Below are positions 27,084 through 35,072 of a stretch of DNA of 64,000 bases, piece after piece. The stretch lies in assembly GCF_038008325.1 (NCBI RefSeq), contig NZ_JBBOYW010000001.1, positions 796,001-860,000 of the forward strand. The letters are read 5' to 3'. Source of the stretch: Lysinibacillus sp. FSL K6-0232. GTDB taxonomy: Bacteria > Bacillota > Bacilli > Bacillales_A > Planococcaceae. Every line of letters begins with the position of its first letter. Position 1 is the first letter of the stretch. The position numbers and the translations under genes are program-made. The notes beneath the pieces are model-generated. The model did not search any database. It was not told the DNA's origin and saw only the letters and a program-made list of their open reading frames with translations.

Positions 27084-27599
27084 TTACTCAGCTCCAGATA
27101 AACGGAATGTTTCGTATGTTGTCCATGAGCCATCTTCTAATTGATATAAAAGATGAATACGGTCAATAATATCTTTTTCATCAACGCCTGTCATACGTAA
27201 TTGACCGAAAATGTCATCATGCTCAGAGTCTGACATTTTTTGAGCAATTGTAATATGTGGAACAAAGACATGCTTCATTTCCCCATATGGGATTTTTTTC
27301 TGAAGTTCGCGTTGGAATGCTGCTAATTGTTCAGTTGGCTCAATGCGGAAGTAAATCGCATTTGTTGTAGGGAAAAACGAACTTATGCGTGATGCATGAA
27401 TATTTAAAGGTGCATGCTTAGCAGCAAGTTCATCCAATTGCTTGACGATCGTCTGAATTTCCTCTTCAGATGCCTCAAAGCTGTCCTTTAACGTCATATG
27501 CGGAGTAATTTTCGCATAATGAGGGTCATATCGTTTGCGATACGTGTTCGCTAAATCTTGCAATTTTTTTGATGGAAATGCCACAATACCGTACTTCAT
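27084..27599 (-). CDS. yjcG: 2H-phosphoesterase / 2'-5' RNA ligase family protein YjcG
   Basis: 171 residues with the two HxT/S motifs of the 2H phosphoesterase fold: PHMTL (His34) and PHITI (about His114). Such enzymes act on cyclic phosphate ends of RNA or nucleotides; B. subtilis YjcG has no firmly known substrate. GGGAGG lies upstream of ATG 27599. It heads the yjcG-yjcF pair. Confidence 0.92.
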   Translation of the reverse strand: MKYGIVAFPSKKLQDLANTYRKRYDPHYAKITPHMTLKDSFEASEEEIQTIVKQLDELAAKHAPLNIHASRISSFFPTTNAIYFRIEPTEQLAAFQRELQKKIPYGEMKHVFVPHITIAQKMSDSEHDDIFGQLRMTGVDEKDIIDRIHLLYQLEDGSWTTYETFRLSGAE

Positions 27600-27682
27600 A
27601 GTCCATTACCTCCCGAAAATAAACAATTTTTCTATTTAAGTATAACAGAAATTTCGCCTTTCGTAATTTGAATGCGTTAATA

Positions 27683-28402
27683 TTAATTGAAATTTTCAAT
27701 TAATGCGCGTCGAAGGTCTGGTTTCCAATATTTCCATGTATGATTGCCATCAAACTCATCATAAAATATAGAAAACCCTTTCTTTATCATAAGGTCATGT
27801 AGCTGACGATTTGGTGTTAAAAAGTCTTTGACCGTTTTATCCATTGTAACAACCTGATTTTCTTCTTTTCCTACGATATGGTAAATTGAAATAGCTCCTG
27901 GGTCTTTAAAGTTTTCAACGGCTTGTAAAACCTCTTCATCCACATATGGTGATTGTAAAATAACCTTGCCAAAGATGCTTGGGTATTTCAATGCAGCCAT
28001 TAAGGAAGCAGTGGCAGCCATTGAGTCGCCGATAACGCCACGGCTCATTCCCATTTGATACGTGGCAAACTCATTATCTAAATAGGGCACAAGCTCATGT
28101 GCTAAAAAGCGCAAATAGGCTTCATGTTGTTCACCGCTTGGCAAATATTTATGACGTCGATCTTTAATATCTTTGTAAGGTACAAAGGCGATAATTAAAT
28201 TTTCAATTTCATAATCATCAATTAATTCATCAGCAAGTTTTGTAATGCCACCAAGCTGAAAATAGTCTTTTCCATCTGATGCAATTAAAATATTGTATTT
28301 ATATAATGGAGAATAATTTGCAGGAACATAAATATAGAGTTGTAATTCTTCCTGTAATGCTGCACTATAAAATGTTAAATCCTGTACTGTTCCCTTATCC
28401 AA
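27683..28402 (-). CDS. yjcH: Esterase-like alpha/beta hydrolase YjcH
   Basis: 239 residues from TTG 28402, eight bases after AAGGAG; a GTG three codons upstream touches the ribosome site. It belongs to the putative esterase (enterochelin esterase-like) family. The nucleophile elbow is GDSMA (Ser near residue 112), the acid is probably in YDEFDG and the His in GNHTWKYW. Soluble, no signal peptide. B. subtilis YjcH lies in the same place beside yjcG-yjcF. Substrate unknown. Confidence 0.9.
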   Translation of the reverse strand: MDKGTVQDLTFYSAALQEELQLYIYVPANYSPLYKYNILIASDGKDYFQLGGITKLADELIDDYEIENLIIAFVPYKDIKDRRHKYLPSGEQHEAYLRFLAHELVPYLDNEFATYQMGMSRGVIGDSMAATASLMAALKYPSIFGKVILQSPYVDEEVLQAVENFKDPGAISIYHIVGKEENQVVTMDKTVKDFLTPNRQLHDLMIKKGFSIFYDEFDGNHTWKYWKPDLRRALIENFN

Positions 28403-28513
28403 TGATGACACTCCTTCTTATGTTTGTGACAAAATTGTACCATATTACGAAAGTAAAGGTATAATAGGTTGGGCTAGCACTAACTAGCAATAAAAAAGAA
28501 ATGAGGGTTAGAT

Positions 28514-29095
28514 ATGCATAATAAAAGTATACGTGTACACTCTGATGAAGTAGCAAAGGCAGCGCAGGCCGCGTTAAATCGCAGAGGTGTAACGATAGAG
28601 GATATCGCTAAAATTGTTTATGAGATGCAAAAATCCTATAATGAGGGCCTAACATTGGAGCATTGTATTCATTCAGTTGAACGTGTATTACGTAAACGAG
28701 AAGTACAACATGCTTTATTAGTAGGAATAGAGCTAGATGAACTAGCGGAGAAAAAATTATTATCCTCACCATTGCAGCAAATTGTTGAATCCGATGAAGG
28801 TTTATTCGGTATAGATGAAACAATTGCACTAGGTTCTGTTTTTACATATGGCAGCATTGCAGTAACAACTTTTGGTCATTTAGATAAGCAAAAAATAGGG
28901 ATTATTAAAAAGCTTGATACAGAGCCTGGACATCATGTAAATACATTTTTAGATGATTTAGTTGCTAGTATTGCAGCTTCAGCAGCTTCCCGTATCGCTC
29001 ATCGCATGCGTGACCTAGAAGAAGAAGGCGGAACATTTGCAGATATTGAACCAGAGGAACTTGGTCCAAAGCCAAAATCACATAATGAAATTTAA
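28514..29095 (+). CDS. PgpA-family phosphatase-like protein (YutG-like)
   Basis: 193 residues. LRKREVQHALLVGIELDELAEKKLL, GLFGIDETIALGSV and NTFLDDLVASIAASAASRIAHR match the phosphatidylglycerophosphatase A family as seen in B. subtilis YutG. The family removes phosphate from phosphatidylglycerophosphate, but this shorter Gram-positive form is soluble, without the membrane helices of E. coli PgpA, so the activity is inferred. Monocistronic; GAGG precedes ATG 28514. Confidence 0.85.
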   Translation: MHNKSIRVHSDEVAKAAQAALNRRGVTIEDIAKIVYEMQKSYNEGLTLEHCIHSVERVLRKREVQHALLVGIELDELAEKKLLSSPLQQIVESDEGLFGIDETIALGSVFTYGSIAVTTFGHLDKQKIGIIKKLDTEPGHHVNTFLDDLVASIAASAASRIAHRMRDLEEEGGTFADIEPEELGPKPKSHNEI

Positions 29096-29103
29096 TAAAT
29101 AAC

Positions 29104-29136
29104 AGAGCCTTCTCGGAAAATTTGAGAAGGCTCTTA
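29104..29136 (+). terminator. Terminator after the PgpA-family gene
   Basis: AGAGCCTTCTC and GAGAAGGCTCT pair around nine bases. The T-tract is short (TTAT). Confidence 0.65.
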
Positions 29137-29353
29137 TACTGTTACCAAAAATTATGATAATAGAGCTGACAAGATGGTGTGGCAACGGTCAATCTGTACG
29201 AACCATTAGGTAGCCGTTTCAACAACATAGCTTGAATGTAGTAGCCTGATATTTTACAATAGAAACAGCGTGAAACTTTTTGTCTTTTAGGATAAAGAGT
29301 GGAGCAGCTTATATAAATGGACAAAGATAACAGGTTGTTAAGGGGCTTACTAT

Positions 29354-29971
29354 ATGAAAATGCAAGATATAAAAACATTAATAACAAGCGGTACGATTAT
29401 TCTTGCTGTAGCTTTGTATATGATATTTGGCAAATCTCCTGCTGAAGAAGATACAAAAACGGCTACAGAACAACAAGGCATAATCAGTATTGAACAAGTA
29501 GAGGAAAAAACAGGGAATAAGCGTTTTGATGTAGCATATATAAAAGCTTATGATGGGGATACCCTTCAGGTGACAGTTGATGATAATAAGCAAAAGATTC
29601 GACTGTTAATGGTGGATACGCCAGAAATGAATTATAACAAAGGTGAAGCCCAGCCGTATGCTGAACAAGCGAAGAACTATACAATGGATTTATTGGAAAA
29701 TGCTAAAAAGATTGAAGCAGTCTATGATGTTGGGCCAGAAGCAGATAATTATGATCGTTTGCTTGCCTATGTTTTTGTAGATGATGTCCTATTGCAGGAA
29801 GCCTTATTGCAGGAGGGGCTTGCTGCTGTACGCTTTATTCATAAGCCAAATAATACATTTGAAGAAGAGTTTCGAGAGATTCAGCAAGCAGCACAGGCTG
29901 CAAAATTAAATATTTGGTCACATGAGAATTACTTCCAAAAAGATGGCTTCCATCCAGAGGTAATGAACTAA
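29354..29971 (+). CDS. Membrane-anchored thermonuclease (SNase family)
   Basis: 205 residues. One N-terminal hydrophobic helix (about 9-25) serves as signal or anchor, then a linker, then the staphylococcal-nuclease OB-fold (about 58-195). AYDGDTLQV, KIRLLMVDTPEMN and YDRLLAYVFVDD hold the Ca-binding Asp residues and the catalytic Arg/Glu set. Outside the cell it would degrade DNA and RNA. A weak ribosome site (AAGGGG) precedes ATG 29354. Monocistronic between two terminators. Confidence 0.92.
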   Translation: MKMQDIKTLITSGTIILAVALYMIFGKSPAEEDTKTATEQQGIISIEQVEEKTGNKRFDVAYIKAYDGDTLQVTVDDNKQKIRLLMVDTPEMNYNKGEAQPYAEQAKNYTMDLLENAKKIEAVYDVGPEADNYDRLLAYVFVDDVLLQEALLQEGLAAVRFIHKPNNTFEEEFREIQQAAQAAKLNIWSHENYFQKDGFHPEVMN

Positions 29972-29973
29972 AC

Positions 29974-30012
29974 AAAAAATCCATTTACTCGTCGTAAAGT
30001 AAATGGATTTTT
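29974..30012. terminator. Bidirectional terminator
   Basis: AAAAAATCCATTTAC and GTAAATGGATTTTT pair around ten bases. It serves the nuclease gene and the convergent binding-protein gene. Confidence 0.88.
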
Positions 30013-30017
30013 CTATG

Positions 30018-30893
30018 TTATGCTTGAGCATCTTTTGTCCAGTCGGCTACCTTGTCTGGATTGTTGTCAATCCATTTCTTCGCAGCATCTGTGGCACTCA
30101 TTCCTTCCATAATATCAAACATCACACTTTCTATATCTTCAGCAGTCCAGTGGAAATTTTGAAGGACACTGTATGCTTCAGGATCATCCTCTTGTAAGCC
30201 ATTGCGTGCAAATGTACCAATATACTCCTCAACACCATATAAGCCCTTTGGATCATCTAAATATTTTAAATCATAGGCATTAAAAATCCAGTGGGGTGAC
30301 CAACCTGTAATAACGATTTCTTCGTTATTAGCGATGGCTTGGCTAAGTGCAGCCGTCATTGCACCAGCAGAAGACGTTAAAACATGCCAGTCTTTTAGAT
30401 TTGGATATTCTTGATAAGCATTTTCTGTTGTAGCCATCATATTAGCTCCTGGCTCAATGCCTGTAATCGTTTGATTGGCTTGATTTGTTAAATCTTCGAT
30501 AGAGTCTACATCCATATAGCTTGGCACAACTAAGCCAATTTTTGCACCTGTTAAATTTTCTCCTAGATTATCAATTTTATCGTTATATTTCTCTACCTGT
30601 GGAGCATGTGTTTGTGGTAACCAAGCAGATACCATGCCATCGACCTCTCCATTCGCGAGTGCTTCCCACATAATTCCATTATCTAATGGTGTAAGTGTAA
30701 CACGATAGCCTAAATCCTCTAAAACCTGCCCTACTACATGGGTAGAGGCAACCTCTGTATCCCATTCTACATATGCTAAATTAATTTCTTTGTTAGCATT
30801 ATTCTCAGTTTCTGTATTAGTTGAACCACATGCAGCTAAAACGAACAAACAAAAAACAGCTAACCCTATTCCCCATAATCGACAAGATCTCAT
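30018..30893 (-). CDS. Betaine/carnitine/choline-type ABC substrate-binding lipoprotein (OpuAC family)
   Basis: 291 residues from ATG 30893, behind GGGGGA. A signal peptide ends in lipobox LAAC (Cys22). The remainder is the OpuAC domain: NLAYVEWDTEVASTHVV, NGEVDGMVSAWLP, GIEPGANMM and TGWSPHWIF with the aromatic residues that bind quaternary amines. It should capture glycine betaine or a related osmolyte, but no ATPase or permease gene is nearby, so it must serve a transporter elsewhere. A SigA promoter overlapped by a strong dyad indicates repressor control. Confidence 0.9.
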   Translation of the reverse strand: MRSCRLWGIGLAVFCLFVLAACGSTNTETENNANKEINLAYVEWDTEVASTHVVGQVLEDLGYRVTLTPLDNGIMWEALANGEVDGMVSAWLPQTHAPQVEKYNDKIDNLGENLTGAKIGLVVPSYMDVDSIEDLTNQANQTITGIEPGANMMATTENAYQEYPNLKDWHVLTSSAGAMTAALSQAIANNEEIVITGWSPHWIFNAYDLKYLDDPKGLYGVEEYIGTFARNGLQEDDPEAYSVLQNFHWTAEDIESVMFDIMEGMSATDAAKKWIDNNPDKVADWTKDAQA

Positions 30894-30943
30894 AAAAATC
30901 CCCCTTAAGAACCATAACATTATTTTTTCTGTATGAAAATTAC

Positions 30944-30979
30944 AAGTAACAACTTAATTTTATAAATAAGTTGTTACTT
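30944..30979. promoter_or_regulatory. Operator-like dyad of the OpuAC-family gene
   Basis: AAGTAACAACTTA (30944-30956) and TAAGTTGTTACTT (30967-30979) are 13-base perfect arms around ten bases. The dyad covers the spacer and -10 box of the gene's promoter. GbsR/OpcR-type repressors control opu genes in B. subtilis through sites of this kind, but the sequence itself does not name the regulator. Confidence 0.7.
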
Positions 30980-30986
30980 TTGTCAA
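30959..30986 (-). promoter_or_regulatory. SigA promoter of the OpuAC-family gene
   Basis: Minus-strand TTGACA (30981-30986) and TATAAA (30959-30964) are 16 bases apart. Confidence 0.75.
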
Positions 30987-31057
30987 TAAGCCCATAAAAT
31001 TTTATGGATATGACATATGATAGGTGAAAATAGGGACTTAATGGGAGGGGATCTAGT

Positions 31058-31630
31058 GTGCATTGGATTACGATTATTCTCATAGGCATTGCCGCAAATT
31101 TAGATAATTTAGGAATTAGCCTAGCCTACGGAATAAAGCAAGTAAAAATCCCTATTTTATCGAATGCGGTCATTGCTCTGATAGCGATGCTTGTTACATA
31201 TGTTGCTGTGACAGCTGGTAGCACAGTTGTGTTATATATTTCGCCGTATATAGCCAATTTATTAGGGAGTTTATTATTATGTGTGATCGGTGTGTGGACA
31301 TTACTATCGAATAGCTTTTCGAACCAACGAATAGCAGGTAATCCTGAATTATTTGATGGGGATAAAAATTTAGTGATTTCGATTCGAGAGGCAATGGCAC
31401 TTGGCTTTGTTTTATCTGCGAATTGCTTAGCAGGGGGAATTGCGATTGGTGCGAATGGCATTTCTGCCCTATGGATGGTTATGTCGATTGGTGTTTTTTC
31501 ATTTATTACTATTGGGGTAGGCAGTCGTTTTGGTTCCTTACTAGCCAAAACATTTATCGGTAGCTATTCCACCGTGATTGCAGGATGGCTGCTAATTATT
31601 ATTGGTATTTTTGAGGTTTTTGCTAAATAG
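31058..31630 (+). CDS. MntP/YtaF-family membrane transporter
   Basis: 190 residues, six predicted membrane helices in two repeated halves. ANLDNLGISLAYGIKQVKIP and the second-half LSANCLAGGIAIGANGIS carry the conserved Asn/Asp/Gly positions of the MntP (Mn exporter) and YtaF (sporulation membrane protein) group. The first Asp-containing helix motif favours cation export; which of the two functions it has is open. GTG 31058 follows GGGAGGGG. Confidence 0.82.
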   Translation: MHWITIILIGIAANLDNLGISLAYGIKQVKIPILSNAVIALIAMLVTYVAVTAGSTVVLYISPYIANLLGSLLLCVIGVWTLLSNSFSNQRIAGNPELFDGDKNLVISIREAMALGFVLSANCLAGGIAIGANGISALWMVMSIGVFSFITIGVGSRFGSLLAKTFIGSYSTVIAGWLLIIIGIFEVFAK

Positions 31631-31841
31631 CATATTATAGACTATGACTTTATCTATCTGCTTTACAAAAAATTTATATTTAATTACTTGACGTAATGAA
31701 ATTATTAATATATAGTAGGTTACATAAAGTAATTGATTGCTTTTTATAACTGAAAAACGGAAGCAAATTAAGTAACTATAGTGTTTACCTTAAAAAAATC
31801 GGGGTAACATAAGTAATGTAGTTACTTCATATTTTAAAATA

Positions 31842-31859
31842 TATCTCGGAATCGAGATA
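31842..31859. promoter_or_regulatory. MhqR-type operator upstream of yceI
   Basis: TATCTCGGAATCGAGATA is an inverted repeat that matches the B. subtilis MhqR box (TATCTCGAATTCGAGATA) at all arm positions, differing in two central bases; AAA follows as in that consensus. It lies 28 bases before the YceI gene. An MhqR-like regulator is encoded at 54889 in this window. Two other AAGTAA/TTACTT dyads (31768-31788 imperfect, 31811-31827 perfect) precede it. Confidence 0.78.
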
Positions 31860-31886
31860 AAATCAACCTAACTGGAGGAATTTATA

Positions 31887-32414
31887 ATGGCAAAATGGAA
31901 CATCGATTTAGGACACTCAGCAATTAACTTTCAGGTAAAGCATATGATGGTATCAAAAGTAAAAGGTGTATTTGACACATACTCAGCAAATATTGAAGCT
32001 GCAGACCTTGCAGATTTAACAACAGCTAACATTAGCTTTACAATTGATCCAGCAAGCATTAATACACGCAGCGAAGATCGTGATAATCACTTAAAATCGG
32101 CTGATTTCTTTGATACGGAGCAGTACCCAACAATTACATTCCAATCAACAAATATTGCCAAAAAATCAGGCGATTCATACGCAGTAACAGGTGATTTAAC
32201 AATTAAAGGTGTTACTAAATCTGTAACATTCGATACAGAATTTAATGGCAAAGGTACAAATCCATGGGGGCAAGAAGTTTATGGATTTGAAGCAGAAGCA
32301 ACAATTAATCGTGAAGATTTCGGCTTAACATGGAATGCAGCATTAGAAACAGGTGGCGTTCTTGTTGGCAAAGACATTAAAATTTCTGTTGAACTAGAAG
32401 TAAATCCAGCTTAA
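31887..32414 (+). CDS. YceI-family polyisoprenoid-binding-like protein
   Basis: 175 residues with the lipocalin-like YceI fold: WNIDLGHSAINFQVKHMMVSKVKG at the start, then DNHLKSADFFDTEQYPTITFQS and GFEAEATINREDFGLTWN. The family binds isoprenoid or amide lipids in a beta-barrel; B. subtilis YceI-type proteins are induced by electrophiles and antibiotics. There is no signal peptide. GGAGG precedes ATG 31887. The MhqR box upstream predicts induction by quinones. Confidence 0.93.
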   Translation: MAKWNIDLGHSAINFQVKHMMVSKVKGVFDTYSANIEAADLADLTTANISFTIDPASINTRSEDRDNHLKSADFFDTEQYPTITFQSTNIAKKSGDSYAVTGDLTIKGVTKSVTFDTEFNGKGTNPWGQEVYGFEAEATINREDFGLTWNAALETGGVLVGKDIKISVELEVNPA

Positions 32415-32456
32415 TCATTATAAAAACTTCCATACGAATAGCTTATATAAATGAAC

Positions 32457-32497
32457 AGAAGTATGCTTACAGTTCTATGCAAGCATGCTTCTTTTTT
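32457..32497 (+). terminator. Terminator of the yceI gene
   Basis: AGAAGTATGCTT and AAGCATGCTTCT pair (one mismatch) around 12 bases, followed by TTTTTT. Confidence 0.8.
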
Positions 32498-32752
32498 ACA
32501 TAATAAGATTAAGAAAAGAGCTTTACGATGCCACATACAAAATGTAAAGTGGAAAGCTAGTCCCTGCTGTGTATAAAAATTTTATGAATAGTCTTATGTT
32601 TGAACAACAGGAAACATACTTTTTCATTGTCAGCAGAAAGAGGAGAGATTTCTTTATATGATCAACGATTTTGTAATAATATGCCAAAGTTTCTTGCATA
32701 TTTTTTGTGATAATTGCATATAAATCATCATATTGTTTTTGGGGGCGATAGG
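32498..32752. other. Intergenic region before the epimerase gene
   Basis: About 255 AT-rich bases with no reading frame, RNA structure or repeat that I can recognise. Confidence 0.5.
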
Positions 32753-33694
32753 ATGAATGTGTTGGTGACAGGTGGTTATGGTTTTATTGGTAGTGCGGTA
32801 GGCAGACGTTTTTTTGAAGAAGGTGCAACCGTTTATATTATCGACAATTTAAGTACGGGTCATTTACGAAATGTAGATTTTGAACATAAATCATACCTGT
32901 TAAATATTGAGGATGAGGTTTGTGAGCATCTTTTTAAAGAGGTAGGCTTCGATATTGTTATCCATTGTGCAGCACAAACAAGTATTCAGCAATCCATACA
33001 GGAGCCAGTAAAGGATATTTTAACAAATATCGTGGGGCTTAGCCAAATGCTCTTTTTATCATCAAAATATAAGGTAAAGCATTTTGTTTTTGCCTCCTCA
33101 GCAGCAGTCTATGGAGATAGCCATTACCCGCCATTAGAGGAATCGGATGTTTGCGAGCCGATTTCTATGTACGGCTTAAATAAAAGCATTGGCGAAACCT
33201 ATTGTGAAAAATGGCAAAAGGATTATCAGCTACCAATTTTAATTTACCGCTTTGCAAATGTTTTTGGGCCAAGACAAAAAATGCACGGTGAAGCTGCAGT
33301 AATTCCAAGCATGCTAAAAAGTAGTATGGAGGGAAAACCATTTACGATTTTTGGCACTGGTGAACAAACGCGTGATTTTATTTATGTAGATGATATTGCA
33401 GACGCAATTTATGCTGGTGTCAGCGCACGCTTGCAAGGGATTTACAATGTATCTACAAATGAAGCATGGTCGATTCATCAAGTCATCTTATTATTGCAGC
33501 ATCTCAACCACCCACTTGAAATTCAATATGCGCCAGCACGACAAGGTGATGTTGAACATTCTTTTTTAAATCATGATAAGCTGACAAAAGCGATTGGTTG
33601 GAAGCCTAAAGTTTCACTCGCTGAGGGAATTGAACGGACATTGCAGGCACTACAGCATGAAAAATTAACAGAAATTCAACAAAATAGCGGCTAA
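32753..33694 (+). CDS. NAD-dependent sugar-nucleotide epimerase (UDP-glucose 4-epimerase-like)
   Basis: 313 residues of the extended SDR family from ATG 32753, behind a G-rich ribosome site. The Rossmann motif GGYGFIG (7-13) and catalytic Tyr140-x3-Lys144 with SSAAVYG (Ser115/116) are intact, and RFANVFGPRQ and RDFIYVDDIADA are typical of the GalE/WbpP group. It would interconvert UDP-sugars for cell-surface glycans. No other glycan gene is near, so the substrate is unknown. Confidence 0.88.
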   Translation: MNVLVTGGYGFIGSAVGRRFFEEGATVYIIDNLSTGHLRNVDFEHKSYLLNIEDEVCEHLFKEVGFDIVIHCAAQTSIQQSIQEPVKDILTNIVGLSQMLFLSSKYKVKHFVFASSAAVYGDSHYPPLEESDVCEPISMYGLNKSIGETYCEKWQKDYQLPILIYRFANVFGPRQKMHGEAAVIPSMLKSSMEGKPFTIFGTGEQTRDFIYVDDIADAIYAGVSARLQGIYNVSTNEAWSIHQVILLLQHLNHPLEIQYAPARQGDVEHSFLNHDKLTKAIGWKPKVSLAEGIERTLQALQHEKLTEIQQNSG

Positions 33695-33701
33695 ATGATT
33701 G

Positions 33702-33736
33702 GAGGGCTATCTACTTTAAGATGCCCTCTTCTTTAT
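33702..33736 (+). terminator. Weak terminator before the AAA-RloB module
   Basis: GAGGGC and GCCCTC pair around 15 bases, followed by TTCTTT. Confidence 0.45.
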
Positions 33737-33794
33737 GTCTATAGTATAATAATTCATTAAAGAATTGGTTGTAGAATTGAACGGAGGGCTCTAT

Positions 33795-35072
33795 ATGCTT
33801 GTAGATTTTAGCGTGAAAAATTGTTTAAGTTATAAAGATGAAACATTATTTTCGATGGTGGCAGGAAGTCGACTTCGTAAATGGAAAGATACACATACCA
33901 TGCAGTTTGATTCACTTCGTCTTGTGAAAAGCGCCTTTATTTTTGGACCAAATGGCAGTGGAAAATCCAATCTTTTTACCGCCATTAAAGTATTACGTTC
34001 CCTATTGTTTAACTTTGAAAGCTTAAATAATGTCAAGCAATTACGTCTGCCTTATCAACCATTTAAATTAGGAAAGCAGCAGGACAAACCAACAGAGTTT
34101 ATGATTTCTATTTTTTTAGATGGAATATTATATGATTATGAAGTACAGTATAATGCTACTCAAGTTCTTTTTGAGCGTTTAACTAAAACAGCAGGCACAA
34201 TGAAAGAGGAACTATTTGCTAGACAATGGGATGGCATAGAATATAAATATGAAACATTGCATGCGACAGCACAGGAATTAACAAAATATACACGTAATAA
34301 TACAGCCTTTTTATCTGTTTTACATGTTTTCAATGATCCAGATGCAATCAAAATATTCGACTGGTTTTTACATAAAATTTTGTTCTTAGATGAAGCGAAT
34401 CGGTTATCAAGCCATCCTCTTATTCGTAAACTTGAAGAGGAGCCTTTTAAAAAGGAAGTAATGAAGCTTCTTAAAATTGCAGATTTTTCAATTCAAGATG
34501 TTACAGCTAGACGTGTGGAGCGCAGAGAAAAAAATACCATTGGCTATGAATTTGACACTTCTGAGGTGATTCAAGAAGTAGATATCGACCTGCATTATTT
34601 AGCATTTGATGAAGCGGGTGCACCGATAGGCACGGATACGATTAATTGGACAATGGATTCAAAGGGCACAGTGCGCATGCTGCATTTAGCATGTGTCATG
34701 GTAGATGCGTATAATAAAGGAAAGACCATTTTTATCGATGAATTTGATACAGCTTTTCATGTATCAATTTGTGAGTTTTTAATGACGATTATGAATAGTA
34801 AGCGCAATTTAAGCAATCAATTTGTTGTAACAAGCCATGAAATCGAGTTGCTAGATCAGCCACTGCGCTCAGACCAAATTTGGTTTGTCAATAAAAGCTT
34901 TAAAAATGAATCTGAATTATATTCTTTATTTGATTTTGCAGATTTGCAAAAGAAGCGTGGAGATGTGACATATGCAAAGCGTTATTTAAAAGGAGAATTT
35001 GGCGCAACACCTGTGATTAATGAATATTTATCAGAACAATATTTAAAGGAAGCGGAGGTATCGAAGCAGTGA
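33795..35072 (+). CDS. AAA15/RloA-like ABC-type ATPase of a two-gene module
   Basis: 425 residues from ATG 33795, behind GGAGGG; an earlier in-frame start lies before that site. It is an SMC/ABC-type ATPase: N-terminal LVDFSVKNCLSYKDE (RecF/AAA15-like start), Walker A GPNGSGKS (51-58), an ABC-signature-like segment (DSKGTVRMLHL), Walker B TIFIDEFD (Asp315, Glu316) and the switch His348 in TSHEIELLD. Family members act with a partner nuclease in defence (RloA with RloB, AriA in PARIS). Its stop overlaps the rloB-like start by four bases (GTGA), so the two are coupled. Base composition is like the neighbours. Confidence 0.85.
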   Translation: MLVDFSVKNCLSYKDETLFSMVAGSRLRKWKDTHTMQFDSLRLVKSAFIFGPNGSGKSNLFTAIKVLRSLLFNFESLNNVKQLRLPYQPFKLGKQQDKPTEFMISIFLDGILYDYEVQYNATQVLFERLTKTAGTMKEELFARQWDGIEYKYETLHATAQELTKYTRNNTAFLSVLHVFNDPDAIKIFDWFLHKILFLDEANRLSSHPLIRKLEEEPFKKEVMKLLKIADFSIQDVTARRVERREKNTIGYEFDTSEVIQEVDIDLHYLAFDEAGAPIGTDTINWTMDSKGTVRMLHLACVMVDAYNKGKTIFIDEFDTAFHVSICEFLMTIMNSKRNLSNQFVVTSHEIELLDQPLRSDQIWFVNKSFKNESELYSLFDFADLQKKRGDVTYAKRYLKGEFGATPVINEYLSEQYLKEAEVSKQ

